Origin: Siderastrea siderea
Taxonomy: Eukaryota; Cnidaria; Anthozoa; Scleractinia; Rhizangiidae
Length of the DNA: 64,000 bases
Reading direction: 5' to 3'
Assembly (NCBI GenBank): GCA_964030785.1
Contig: OZ034967.1
Location: forward strand, 57,081,665-57,145,664
This document shows, one piece after another, positions 52,701-61,482 of the stretch. Position 1 is the first letter of the stretch; each line of letters begins with the position of its first letter. A program made the position numbers and the translations under genes. Under the pieces are notes generated by a model that was not told the DNA's origin, made no database searches, and saw nothing but the letters and a program-made list of their open reading frames with translations.

Positions 52701-55700
52701 CAAAGGCGAGATCTTTCTCTGCAAAAAGGACCGAACCTTCATAAAAATTTGTGTACCGTGCAGCGAATTGCTAATGATAGTTTCCAAGAAAAGCTGAAGG
52801 TTTTTGAGAAAAAGGTTTTAAAAAAGTCGCGATTTTCATTAACTGTTCACCAATCTCTTCGCATATCTTGTACACAAATCCACCAAAGGTTATTCGTGGA
52901 CCACTTTCACTACCTTCTTTTAAAAAACAACATCAAGTAAAAAAGTGGAATACGCTACCTTTGTTTACGCGGGTGACGTTGTTAATACGATGCTTAATAT
53001 AAAACACGGCAAAAAGGACCGGAAAGAACACAAGATCAAACAGACACCACAAGTTGAGGAAGAACCATGTCCAGCTTTGTAGATCTAACCAAGAGTATTT
53101 CTTTATTTCACCAAATTTACCCCACCACTTTTTCTTCATCAGGTTGTACAGTACCGGGTGGGCAAAGAACTGCAAAATGTATAAAACGTTTCAACAATAA
53201 TGTTATTAAAAGAAAAACTAGCTACGTACTCGAGTATTTTGAAACTCACCTGAACTTGACAATGGTGTCATACCAACACTGAAACATTAGGTTCGTTAAT
53301 TTTATTGTACATTTTTATTTGAAATATTTAAAATTATTCAGTGAGATCCAGGTGAATGTGAACTCCTGCTGGCTGTGAATGGAGTGGAATAATTTGTTTT
53401 TTAACATACCCAACCTAAGAATAATAAAAAGCCAATTTCCTGCAAGAAAATGAACGCAGGAAAGAGAACTAAAAAGGTTTCATTTTTGGAAGACGAACAC
53501 GCACCCTTTCTAAATAAGGAAATGATGGTATATTGTGTCATAATTATACCTTCAGCAGGTAACCATTCAGATTGCGGAGAACAAAAATTTGCCATGCTGA
53601 GTATCGTGGCAAATGGCTTTAACCTTGGAGAAATCTCTTACCAATCAAAACCTGTATTTTGTGATCGAGAAGTTAATATAGTCTTACGTAACAGGTATCT
53701 AACACTCCATGTTCAAATAGTCTAGTTTTTTGAGTTCACTAAGACCACTGGATAAAAAGACAAACGACGCAGTTGCACAGGGATAATGTCAATCTAAAAA
53801 AAAAAATTCACAAATGCCAGTGAGAAGACTGGAATTATTAACAACTCTGTGCATTGTTTTTTTTTGGGGGGGAAAGCAGCACTTTCTTTCAGGTATTTGT
53901 TTATATTTTTCTCCAAATTAAGTCTAACCTTGTAAAAGGAGTCTCAAGTACTTTTATTCAGCGGTCATGGTGAACTCAAAACTGGGCCATTGATTTTACG
54001 TTGTTTGCAAAATGAAGCAAAAAATGCCCTCCCCTCAATTTTCGCGCGGCCAAAAAGTGCTTCGAATGTACGGAAACCTACAGAAAGGCTTCCTACGCAG
54101 GCTATTGTAAGATTTCGGTGTCTATATTTTTCTACCAACGCACCGCCAAAAAAAGAAAACGAGAAAATAACTAAGAAAAGCAAAATACGCCACCTTCTTT
54201 TGCTCCAATTCGATGCCAGCTTCTATGATATCATCCAAAGAATCTCCAAAGGCATGACGGGCCTCCGTGTTAGACTTCAAAGGCTCAAGTAGACAATTCG
54301 TGAACTCATCCACAGAGTTGGCCAACTTGGTAAACTCCTCTTCGTCTGGACCTTTTTTGTCTGCTAAGCGGCAGAGCTCAAAATTTACCTGTGGCAATAA
54401 GAAACTCGGTGACGAGCGACAAAAAATCAAAAGCAGCGACAATACAAGCGAAGAACGAAATTTGTACTCTGACAAACTTGAAAGGCCAGTATGAGGCCTC
54501 GATCGACCTGTAGCTAGTGCAAATGAACAAAAGCTATATATAGCAAGCTGATTTTTGAATAGTCTGTCATTTCAACGTTAGCGTTAGTTTTACAACTGTA
54601 TAGGAAAATGTTTTCATAAAAAGTGTAATTTTAAGCAGATCTGGAATCCTGAATTTTGCGGAATTATGCATGTAACATCAGTGAGAGCGCAAAGGGTGAC
54701 CAATTTAACTGCCACGAGTTCGAACACGAGACTAAGCACGCATTTTCATAAAAGTGAAGCAGATTTAAACGAAACGAGAACGTTCATGCAGAAGAAGTAG
54801 GTGCTTTTTTGCCACAAAGACACCAGTTTTAAAGACACCAGTGTTAAGTTATTACACAGATAATTTATACACTCTTTGCCTTTCCAGTTTTCTTGAAGCC
54901 ACAAATCCACTTATTTGTTTTTGACTTGTAAAACCGTTATGCCTCACAGTCAGTGTAGTCCTCAGTTGCTTTTAATTTTAAAAGGTGGTAATTTTGATAC
55001 CGTATTTTTCACCTACCTCCATCGCCATGAGTAGAGCGTTGGTGTCACATTTTGTTAGAGCTCGTGGTGTTAGCTTGTCAGCTATTTCACCAGCATCACC
55101 TTCCTTTAAAGTCTTTCTTAACGACTTTTCAAATGCTAAAGAGGAGAGAAAAATACAAAAATTAGTCTAAAAAGATCCAGGCTGCGAAAGGGTTTGGTAC
55201 ACAAAACTAACCTGCAAAAATAGTTAATCATCGCTAGCGCTCTAAAAACCTGATAAGCGTTTGCTGAAAGGTAACTATGCTCCGGTAAAAGGTTGTTGTA
55301 ACTTTCCAAGGTTCAATGAGAGGTTTACGTCTTGTCGCTCCGCGTATTGTGCATTTGAAGTTTTACATTTTTCAGGCCCTTGGCTAAATGTAAAAGGATT
55401 CAGCAATTCCATTCAACACCACTCGACATTAATGCATGCTGCAAGATAATTACGTTCGGGTGCCCCGTTGAATGATGTTAAATGATGCTGGATGGTGTTC
55501 CATGATCGGTTTAAGCGAAGTTTGATTGCAATCAATCATTCGTACAACAAAGTTGCATTCGAGAATTTTGTTGGATGATGTTTCATGAATCCATTTGACC
55601 GAAGCTTAATGTACAGGCCCAGGATTTCAAAGTGTATATAGAGGCGGTTTGGGACTTGTGCGCATGAGTGGGAGTAGCTGCATGCTTCCATGCACGTCCC

Positions 55701-56485
55701 TCGATTTGCTCTGACAACGGGATAATGTTAGAAACGTCAGCTTTCAATTTCTCTTTGATGGCCAATTTACCTTATCAACTCACTTGATAAATCCAAAATT
55801 TCCTGAATATTCACGCCTAATTACACTTCACACTGCTCTATGTATGAGACGTTGTCGTATCGCATTTCTATATCGTATCTTGAATGGCCGCTCCACGCGC
55901 ACTTTCCTGTTGCATAACTGTCTCTACTGGTATCGTCCCTATTAGCCTCAGTCTTCCAACGGTTTGTGTGTGTGCGTGTTCCTCAATAATCTGAGAGCGC
56001 TTTTAGGTTTAAGGTGATTTTATTCGTCTCATATACCAACTTAATAGAATTTCTTTCGCCAAATAACTGTCTTGTCTAACTTTCACCAGTACGATTTCAA
56101 GCGAACTGTAAAACTAAAAAAACACTGGAAGCAAAAATTCAGAAACTTAGCCCGCTGAGAGTCCGGTGAGATATCTGTTGTCCCGAGGCTGCTCTTACAA
56201 CATCATGGGGTAGAACATTAATAACTGATAAATTTTTCTGTCCCTGTTGTTCTTTTACGTTCATCAAAGCTAAACAGCGCCTAAACGTTTCAGTTAAGGA
56301 TTACCATAATTACTGTCTGTGAGCATAATGTCAATGAAAATGGAATAAATCATCTCGAACTCTAACACAAAGACAACAACGATAACAGCAACAACAACAT
56401 ACTGACCTATCCTTTCCAAACGGTCATCCTCTTTGTTTTTCAGTCCACGGTCTTCCAACTCTATCTCTTCGCTTTGCTTCGCCAT
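32639..56485 (-). CDS. TRP-family channel with VWA and SPRY domains (17 coding exons)
   Basis: Reconstructed from minus-strand exons whose splice sites and phases all agree; 4,107 coding bases, 1,368 residues. Order: short cytosolic N-terminus (exons 1-3), pre-S1 FFAHPVLYNL and S1 (exon 4), a von Willebrand A domain (exons 5-6), S2 (exon 7), S3-S5 (exon 8), pore-loop CKTSGG...CWW (exons 9-10), selectivity region TWSLLGIAELDPLDS and S6 FLIMGVILLVNMMIALLSNT (exon 10), TRP box EWSYKK (exon 11), linker (12-13), SPRY domain (13-16), and a 355-residue coiled coil (17). Long N-terminal ankyrin repeats of TRPC are absent. It should be a plasma-membrane cation channel with an extracellular adhesive or sensing VWA. 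Subfamily (TRPC-like) is inferred from the FAHP and pore sequences. Confidence 0.85.
34323..34522 (-). CDS. Channel exon 16: second half of SPRY
   Basis: Acceptor TTTTTGTAG, donor GTTAGT; phase 1 to 0. Contains YRGDLIGCTVKFD, VFSLNG and YPYIGIGHAGMRV, the typical SPRY core strands. Confidence 0.85.
34662..34966 (-). mobile_element. tRNA-derived SINE with (ATT)n tail, in channel intron 15
   Basis: On the minus strand the head reads AGCCAGCGTGGCCGAGTGGTTAG (only partly quoted) with an A box (TGGCCGAGTGGTTA). A B-box-like GGTCCAAGTCC follows about 50 bases later. A body of about 230 bp leads to a 3' tail of about 19 ATT units (34664-34720). Confidence 0.75.
35056..35224 (-). CDS. Channel exon 15: SPRY, with a GC donor
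   Basis: Acceptor AAACAG; phase 0 to 1. Encodes VLIQETGERRILGVGVVGK...GWLCGTVGYHIDDGRIFDA and ends GAATACGAAG followed by GCAAGA. No GT donor fits the reading frame and SPRY continuity, so this is a GC-AG intron. Confidence 0.8.
36079..36225 (-). CDS. Channel exon 14: start of SPRY
   Basis: Acceptor TTTCAG, donor GTACGC; phase 0 to 0; 49 codons. AWQSQGISIQGCLLTCEG, then CSTCKDD, then YRFPFSPENPHFE. The CxxC pair and paired cysteines could form a small metal or redox site. Confidence 0.8.
36627..36751 (-). CDS. Channel exon 13: helical linker before SPRY
   Basis: Acceptor AATCAG, donor GTAATT; phase 1 to 0; 42 residues, DERKMDHVLQETERNRQMAN..., ending FEEGIFPTGPK. The frame is chosen because only it joins exon 14 without a stop. 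Confidence 0.75.
37593..37880. repeat. MITE-like end rich in TTACACT/AGTGTAA (left copy)
   Basis: Starts TACACACTAAAAACTAAAGTGTA, the near reverse complement of the end at 42885-42907. The segment repeats TTACACTAAAATT-like words. Lies in channel intron 12. Confidence 0.5.
39110..39709 (+). CDS. SAM-like domain, two exons on the plus strand inside channel intron 12
   Basis: Exon a (about 39110-39185) reads NVEQWTADDVHELGKTYNEY...F with a GTGAGT donor in phase 1. Exon b (39615-39709, acceptor TTTCAG) continues GMDIDGDALLGLIEKGGSEL and stops at 39709. Together W-x-x-x-D-V, Y, F and the IDGDALL motif are the signature of the first four helices of a SAM domain. The last helix is missing, and no start codon or promoter was identified. 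A further plus-strand candidate exon (41751-41860, acceptor TGTTAG) ends in a stop. It could be a small nested gene or a relic. Confidence 0.4.
39936..41640. repeat. Tandem array, 205-bp unit, about eight copies
   Basis: The word CCTTGGTATAAAG occurs at 40141, 40346, 40551, 40756, 40964, 41169 and 41374 (spacing 205, once 208), with a degenerate last copy near 41579 and a degenerate first. Each unit holds an imperfect palindrome from GTTTCAGTTATGGCCC to GGGGGTCATGGCTGAAAC. Lies in channel intron 12. Confidence 0.93.
42500..42907. repeat. MITE-like end rich in TTACACT/AGTGTAA (right copy)
   Basis: Ends CTACACTTTAATTTTAAGTGTG, inverted relative to 37593. Contains two AAAAAAGGCT(A/G)CCGGGGCTGGCAA copies (about 42625 and 42834). 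Confidence 0.5.
42976..43132 (-). CDS. Channel exon 12: linker after TRP box
   Basis: Acceptor TTGTCAG, donor GTGGGA; phase 0 to 1; encodes EGRHTVTSMSDRLEKVRNWF... to FPLT. An earlier donor-like GTTCGT (after LEK) gives the wrong phase for exon 13, so the longer form is preferred. Confidence 0.65.
43270..43458 (-). CDS. Channel exon 11: TRP box
   Basis: Acceptor TCCTGAG, donor GTAAGT; phase 0 to 0; 63 residues. DNSLKEWSYKKAITIQTYST carries the TRP-box helix that follows S6; then YHPIPVPLNL and a basic stretch. Confidence 0.85.
44075..44264 (-). CDS. Channel exon 10: pore and S6
   Basis: Acceptor CGTGTAG, donor GTAACA; phase 2 to 0; 64 codons. Pore helix and filter TWSLLGIAELDPLDS and S6 LFGVFLIMGVILLVNMMIAL are clear TRP signatures. 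Confidence 0.9.
44465..44494 (-). CDS. Channel exon 9: 30-nt microexon
   Basis: Acceptor ATTACAG, donor GTAAGTC; phase 2 to 2; adds SACKTSGGLA before CWW of exon 10. The added Cys and the Cys formed at the junction could pair in the extracellular pore turret. Confidence 0.65.
45034..45384 (-). CDS. Channel exon 8: S3 to S5
   Basis: Acceptor AATTTCAG, donor GTAAGT; phase 2 to 2. SDRWNILDFITLLIYAVTF (S3), LYGLNTMLLTLRAFGHV (S4 and linker), IFWQFIATILAFSIAITKVY (S5). S4 has few basic residues, as usual in TRP channels. Confidence 0.9.
46200..46660. repeat. Two tandem copies of a 220-bp unit in channel intron 7
   Basis: GCCAGCTTCAAAGCTCGCTA occurs at 46321 and 46541 with similar flanks (GCGAAAGCAA, TTTCTACACAACTTTC). 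The short ORFs crossing both copies are not supported as genes. Confidence 0.75.
47363..47696 (-). CDS. Channel exon 7: S2 and S2-S3 region
   Basis: Acceptor TTTATAG, donor GTAGTT; phase 1 to 2. VSYLEYFTTPYFVFIRDTLS, then LALLGLHFALC (S2), and SLEWAILVFFLGRILMESRQ with a basic loop after it. The first codon is completed by the last base of exon 6, which ties S2 directly to the VWA domain. Confidence 0.88.
48748..48973 (-). CDS. Channel exon 6: second half of VWA
   Basis: Acceptor CTTTCAG, donor GTAGGC; phase 0 to 1; 75 codons. VLVLFTDHK (the TDG-strand), KEMGIKLVPVGIGPHINIRE and LERINNDGHEIMHF follow the VWA beta4 to alpha6 order. Confidence 0.88.
49511..49522. repeat. Target duplication of the Penelope-like element, left
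   Basis: ACAAGAAATCTA, repeated at 52354-52365. Confidence 0.8.
49523..52353 (+). mobile_element. Penelope-like element in channel intron 5
   Basis: Flanked by a 12-bp direct duplication. The left part (49560-49950) is an inverted, internally deleted copy of the body. 49560-49740 mirrors the 3' end (52185-52345), and 49750-49930 mirrors the early RT region (50550-50735). Then comes the coding body with an RT and GIY-YIG endonuclease. Inverted partial copies at the 5' end are known for Penelope elements. Confidence 0.85.
49945..52233 (+). pseudogene. Penelope-like reverse transcriptase plus GIY-YIG endonuclease, degenerate
   Basis: The frame is broken into four pieces. 49945-50517 holds the N-terminal coiled-coil part (RRLEEEEKKIEESSLTRVSP, ending KERWVLNLSERMLTN). 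50504-50935 holds IIVLPADKGRVSVVM and KCYGLPKIHK. 50935-51183 holds LVSFDVSALFTSIP with the first catalytic Asp. 51184-52233 holds KGTAMGSPISPIVANLYMEH and YRYVDDTFT with the catalytic DD, then YDIACNNCGEHYIGETARTL, the GIY-YIG endonuclease. There are frame changes near 50440-50510 and 50935 and an in-frame TGA at 51181-51183. The order N-domain, RT, GIY-YIG is that of endonuclease-bearing Penelope elements. The copy is inactive. Confidence 0.88.
52354..52365. repeat. Target duplication of the Penelope-like element, right
   Basis: ACAAGAAATCTA, exact copy of 49511-49522. Confidence 0.8.
52402..52718 (-). CDS. Channel exon 5: first half of VWA
   Basis: Acceptor TTTTTGCAG, donor GTTGGT; phase 1 to 0; 106 codons. 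KDLAFALNATSVSAKEAFSL is the VWA beta1 and MIDAS loop. The usual DxSxS is altered to N-x-T-x-V, so metal binding is doubtful. NATS is also a glycosylation sequon. VKYQILIHGDDSS and ALSDSVDQLTRNAEVNIPAL match beta2-beta3 and the following helix. Confidence 0.88.
52959..53169 (-). CDS. Channel exon 4: pre-S1 and S1
   Basis: Acceptor TTTTGCAG, donor GTAGCG; phase 0 to 1; 70 codons. FFAHPVLYNLMKKKWWGK is the TRP pre-S1 signature; WCLFDLVFFPVLFAVFYIK is S1; the exit INNVTR carries an N-glycosylation sequon on the outer side. Confidence 0.9.
54194..54388 (-). CDS. Channel exon 3: N-terminal helical region
   Basis: Acceptor TTGCCACAG, donor GTGGCG; phase 0 to 0; 65 residues, VNFELCRLADKKGPDEEEFT... 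with a CLLEPLKSNTEA motif. In TRPC proteins a comparable helical region follows the ankyrin repeats. Confidence 0.85.
55017..55135 (-). CDS. Channel exon 2: N-terminal cytosolic region
   Basis: Acceptor TTTAG, donor GTAGGT; phase 1 to 0; AFEKSLRKTLKEGDAGEIAD... ending LLMAME. No ankyrin repeat seen. Confidence 0.8.
56407..56485 (-). CDS. Channel exon 1: start codon
   Basis: ATG at 56485, 26 codons (MAKQSEEIELEDRGLKNKED...), donor GTCAGT in phase 1, fitting exon 2. An in-frame upstream ATG (56512) is less likely, because the duplicated copy at 1486 conserves only this start. Confidence 0.8.
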
Positions 56486-57814
56486 CTGTCGGTTAAATTC
56501 GTAGCTCAGCATACACTAACGGCTATGATAAAAGCCGTTGTGACAAAGAAATCGATCCAAAATGCAACTATCCTACATGATCTGCTATCGTGCGCATAAA
56601 CGTACTTCACTCGTCGGTATTCTAACACCTTTATGAAAGCTGTTTTGGCAGGTGGGCAATTTGAATTAAAAGTGACTTCAAATTTCTTGGTTGGCATATT
56701 CTAATATCGCGGTTTGTTTTTGCCCGCCACACGCACAGCTCATCAGCGCATTCATAGATACACGGTAAAAGTCAAGTGAAGAAAGCAATATATAGGGTTG
56801 TTTAGAATAATTACTTACTTCACCGCACGTCCAGTCAACAAGGGTCGTGTTTCGTGACTGCCGACAGCAGTAAAATTTTTGCGCAACCCCAAACAAGACT
56901 TATACATTAAACTGACGTTTATTATACATTTACTTTCACGCTTCATCGATTTTCACAAACAAACCACAATCATGAATAATTAGAGCTTAAAACGTCAGAA
57001 AATGTATGCGTATGATGTTGTGGGGAGATTTAACTTATTTTACTTATTTACAGTCAGGAAACAAAGAACCGAAGGAATTTGGAATTTGCGGTAAAAGGAC
57101 GCTATCATGTAGAAATTCATTGTATTGCGTTCCCTTGGTTTTTCAAGAGCTCTTGGAACATTTGGGATATTTTTAAACAGCTGAGCAAATTTAATGCATG
57201 TCGTATTCATTACCGACAAGTCATTTTGTAATCCACGCAATTACTCTTAGTTATTTCGTTTGGATAACACCAAACTAAAGCCATAATTAAACAAGAATAT
57301 TCTCATATCGCGCTTTATTCTTGCCCGCCACACGCACAGCTCATCAGCGCATTCATAGATGCACGGTAAAAGTCAAGTGAAGAAAGCAATATATAGGTTG
57401 TTTAGAATAATTACTTACTTCAACGCACGTCCAGAAGACAAGGGTCGTGTTTCGTGACTGCCGACAGCAGTAAAACTTTTGCACAGCCACAAACAAGACT
57501 TAAACCGACGTTTATTATACATTTACCTTCACACTTCATCGATTCTCACAAACAAACCACAATCATGAATAATTAGAGCTTAAAACGTCAGAAAATATAT
57601 GCGTATGATGTTGTGGGGAGATTTTACTGAGCCAATTTCAGCAATTTGTTGATTTCGTTTTCCATTTTCTAAGTGGGATTTAATAAACAATTCCTCTTAT
57701 TTACAGTAGGAAACAAAGAACCGAAGGAATTTGGAATTTGCGGTAAAAGGACGCTATCATGTAGAAATTGCTTGTATTGCGTTCCCTTGGTTTTTCAAGA
57801 GCTCTTGGAACATT

Positions 57815-57891
57815 TAGCCTGCGTTGCAGCCGGCCCACGCGTTGTCGAAACTCGAAACCGTCGAGGTGTAGAGTGTCTGCGACGCAGGCTA
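57815..57891. mobile_element. 77-bp hairpin element with 8-9-bp target duplication
   Basis: TAGCCTGCGTTGCAG...CTGCGACGCAGGCTA, flanked on both sides by GGAACATT(T). The homologous sites at about 2255 and 57152 lack it, so they are empty sites. Confidence 0.85.
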
Positions 57892-58564
57892 GGAACATTT
57901 GGAATATTTTTAAACAGCTGAGCAAATTTAATGCATGTCGTATTCATTCCCGACAAGTCATTTTGTAATCCACGCAATTACTTTTAGTTATTTTGTTTGG
58001 ATAATACCAAACTAAAGCCATAATTGAGCAAGTATATTTTTAAAATTCAAACGCTGGTATCAAGTGGCGTCTTGCTGGACAGAAGCATTCACTTATGGGA
58101 TAATAGAAAAAAGCAACAATTAATAAGCAAGATAACAAACATCCTGTCAGAATAAATCTCTTATATAAATGAGTGCTTTAAAGTATACATGAATGCCAAG
58201 CAACATTTAGTTATTTTTGTGAACAGCGAAGATGCAAATGATCCCACAACTTTATTTATAGACTTTGAGATAAGACTTCTGAAGTACGACCCCCATCCTG
58301 CTGCGGCTGTGTACAAGACAACGGCCTTAAGCAATCACCACGGCGATGACAAGGAAAGCAAGAGGTTTTACGAGAATAATAATAGTGGCTCTGCGCCCTT
58401 GAGGTATACTGACTGATACATTTTCCTTGCTTTTTACTAACGTTTATGGCTGTTTCAGTTTATCAAAACGAGCAGGACTGAGGTGAAATAATATAGGGCC
58501 TTTAAAACTGACGAAAAAGGAACAAAAACGTCGATTTGTTTTTCTCTGTTTACTTTGGCGAATA

Positions 58565-58943
58565 GGCTCTTTGCATAACTGTGTCACGTGACCTTGTCAA
58601 TCATAAAAAATGGTAATAGTACGAAATAGATATCAAAAATGGAAAGAGCATGATGAAATTAGCAAGATTTTCAATTTTGAGGTTACCGACGTTAAAGTGC
58701 AACAATTTACGGTTATAGGGAAAAAAGCAGCTGGGTGGCAATTAGCTTTGCCACTCAGCATACAAATCTTTTATAATTTTCAAACTTTTAAATTGTCCTA
58801 AAATCTTTCACTTAAACGTCAGTGGCCTCAAAATTGGAAATCTTACTAATTTCATGGCGCCCTTTCCATTTCAGCCCTCCATTTCGAGCCACGACCATTT
58901 ATTATGATTGATAAGGTCACGTGACACGGCTATGCAAAGAGCC
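58565..58943. mobile_element. Palindromic MITE, 379 bp
   Basis: GGCTCTTTGCATAACTGTGT...CACGTGACC at the left is inverted at the right (GGTCACGTGACACGGCTATG...AAGAGCC). Complementarity extends about 130-190 bp inward, and TA flanks both ends, as for Tc1/mariner-derived MITEs. The palindrome contains the ORFs seen here. Confidence 0.8.
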
Positions 58944-59039
58944 TATCGAGGCTCACAAAAGGAGTATTTTTAAAATAACAGTGGAGAAAAAGTGGACAAA
59001 AAGTAGTAATAGAGTCAGGTATCATTTTGTCCTTTTTAC

Positions 59040-59092
59040 TGTCGAGGTAAGTGTCTAGTTAGGTCGAGGTTGGTCGAGGTAGGTCGAGGTGT
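59040..59092. repeat. Short GGTCGAGGT repeats
   Basis: GGTCGAGGT occurs three times in 35 bp. Confidence 0.7.
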
Positions 59093-59418
59093 AATCATCT
59101 CGTTATGGAAACCTCGACATTTTTTCACAAAAGAATACTAATTTGGATTTCACTTGGTATAAATATGCTTGCCCAAGCTTGCCCGCTTTTGTTTGCGACC
59201 AACCTTTATTGCTGATTGATCATTGACATAGGTTTTGTGTTTTTGAATATGAACGCACAGAAATTGAGTTGGTCAACTTGAGCGACGGATATTAGTTTTA
59301 CTTGAAAGTTACGTCTGAGTTATCTTTCTTCTCAACGCTACCTCAACATAAAATTAACTCGGCTTGTTCTGGGATGAGTTATCATGCAGCGAACAGTCGG
59401 TTAGTCAAAAATTGGACA

Positions 59419-59943
59419 ACAAAAAGAAAACAATCAAGATGATACAAAACCAGCAACCTGGTGAAGATATCAGGACAGCAATTACAGAGCTTCAAAAAGA
59501 ATTGGATGATATCAAGAGAAAATATTCAGATTTGGAGCGTATTCAAAAATACACCAGCGAAAGAGACAGCCAGCGAATCTGGGAGTTGTTGTACCGCCCT
59601 ATTCTCCTCAATCCAACGTTTGCAAGATTTGGAATTCTCTTTATGAGGCGAATAGATTAGTGGAGATTCACCTTGACTGAATCATGTCAAGTTACTGGAA
59701 GAAGAAAAGATCAAAATGATATCTATTACAGACGATGACCTTCGTCGCCAACAAGCATTTACGCTGGATATTTATAACTTTCATCAGTGGCAACACAAAG
59801 CCTTAATCAATTTTTTTAATGGAGCAAGCCATGCTCGCCTGGTAGCAGAAACTACGGCTGACTGCAAGAACATCGCTATCGAAAACTTGACCTCAACTGG
59901 GCAGGTGAATCGAAGCGAAAAAGGCTGTACAAGTATAACTTAA
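59419..59943 (+). other. Two uncharacterised ORFs, possible gene remnant
   Basis: From about 59440 a frame reads MIQNQQPGEDIRTAITELQK (coiled-coil-like) to a stop at 59660; a second (59716-59943) begins MISITDDDLRRQQAFTLDIY. They could be parts of one gene separated by an intron or frameshift. I recognise neither and see no firm splice sites. Confidence 0.25.
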
Positions 59944-60500
59944 TATTAAAGATTGAGAGCCCCGGCGAGGTCAATCGACCTCTGGTGCGCTCAAACTCTG
60001 AAAATTTCAACTACAAAACAATTTTTCTTTTTCCGAAAGCGCTTGGCTATTCCAAACAAATATCGGAGACGGCCCGGGAGGGTTGAATCCCTCCTGTCGA
60101 ATAGAAATTCTTGGAAATTTTAGACTGGCGGGCTTACCATACAGACCACACAGCGTTGTAGGATTTTTTCTTCGAAATCGTTGTTTCAGTCTTTGGATTT
60201 GAGTACTGGCCTCTAGTGTCAGATATTTCAGTCTCAGCATCCTAGATCTTAGTAAAAGTTTCCATATCAGTTCTTTAACGTACGTTATGGTGAGATAGTG
60301 ACAAATAAAAGATACAAAAGGTCTATGAATCGTTCCCTATACCTCACAGGAGATAAATGAAATAGTGATATCAAATGGTCGTTTCAACATAATTAAGACA
60401 GAACCGTCTTGAAATTTAGGAAGATAAATTAAACCGTTAAACCGAAGGTGAAATGGTACGGACTTTCCAAATTAAGGTATCCACGGTGCATGTATCCCAA

Positions 60501-60580
60501 TCCTGACTCGAAATCCTGACTCGAGATCCTGATTCGAAATCCTGACTCGAAATCCGACTCGAAATCCTGACTTGAAAGTT
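60501..60580. repeat. Degenerate tandem repeat of about 15 bp
   Basis: Five to six units of ATCCTGACTCGAAA with single-base variants. Confidence 0.85.
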
Positions 60581-61356
60581 AGTTTATCTCACATGATCAT
60601 GCCAATAAATAACCGAAAAGGTGAGAGCACACTTCAAGCAGTATGTTTTTCTGGGACACGAATCTTGCGAATGAACTGATAAAATGCATCTATAATATGA
60701 TCTCCTTTTATTTATCAAACAAGGTTTCTGCTCAGATACAGATAGAAAAGATTTTGTTCCATAAAACCTGATTTATCAGACTGGGCAACGCTACAAGCCT
60801 GGCATATCTTAAAGAGAAAAATTACAATACAAAAATCTTGTACTTCTGGTCTAACTAATACTATTTTACAGCTAAAAATCCAAATTTGGGGTAAATTTTT
60901 AGCTTCTATGAGAAAAGTTCTCATTTAGTTAGTCCCTTTTTTCTCCAAACAAATTCAAAAGTAGTTTGTAAACCAGCTGTTTTACTGTACATGGCTAATG
61001 TATTCATTACTTGCGATAAAAATCGACTACGATATTATAACAGTTTTCGTCAGAATATCCATCGTAAAACCAGGCAATACAAGTTCACACAACTTGTGAT
61101 TCTAAAAAAAATCCAGACACTTTTTTTTCATTCAGTTCACTAAAAAGTCTGGAAAGCAATTCTGTCCAGATATGATACCGCTGCATATCAATAAACACGC
61201 TCGCGGCTGTGATTCAACAGTTCCAGAGCCAGTTTTCTGTAGAAGTAGTGCTTGATATCCATCCTGTCAAACTGCATGAGTGCAACGATGAGAGCTTGAC
61301 ATTTTTTTCTTTCTGTTCCGTCCTGCGTCTTTTGGTTCGACCAGCGCTGAGGATCT

Positions 61357-61482
61357 TTAACTATTGTTTTGCATAGGTGTCTCAAGCGGTTCCACAAGTC
61401 TTTTCTTGCAAATATAAAAGCACAAAGCAATAACGAGAAATATTATAACACCTGTCAGTCCAATGATGGCTGGAAGATTCAT
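61357..61482 (-). other. Possible terminal exon with a transmembrane segment
   Basis: The frame MNLPAIIGLTGVIIFLVIAL...CFYICKKR ends after a short cytosolic tail. It looks like the last exon of a single-pass membrane protein, but no partner exon was identified. Confidence 0.25.

Larger units (their letters stand above)
55213..58528. repeat. Segmental duplicate of 1-3775 (right copy)
   Basis: Covers exon 1 and the upstream region of the channel gene. Within it, about 56700-57290 and 57297-58030 are tandem copies of one stretch (TTGCCCGCCACACGCACAGC occurs near 56720 and 57327), and a 77-bp hairpin element sits at 57815. The promoter of the channel gene should lie between 56486 and about 57000; I see no clear TATA box. 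Confidence 0.8.

Noticed and set aside
58610..58801. 63-codon ORF as a gene
   Set aside because: It lies inside a palindromic MITE.
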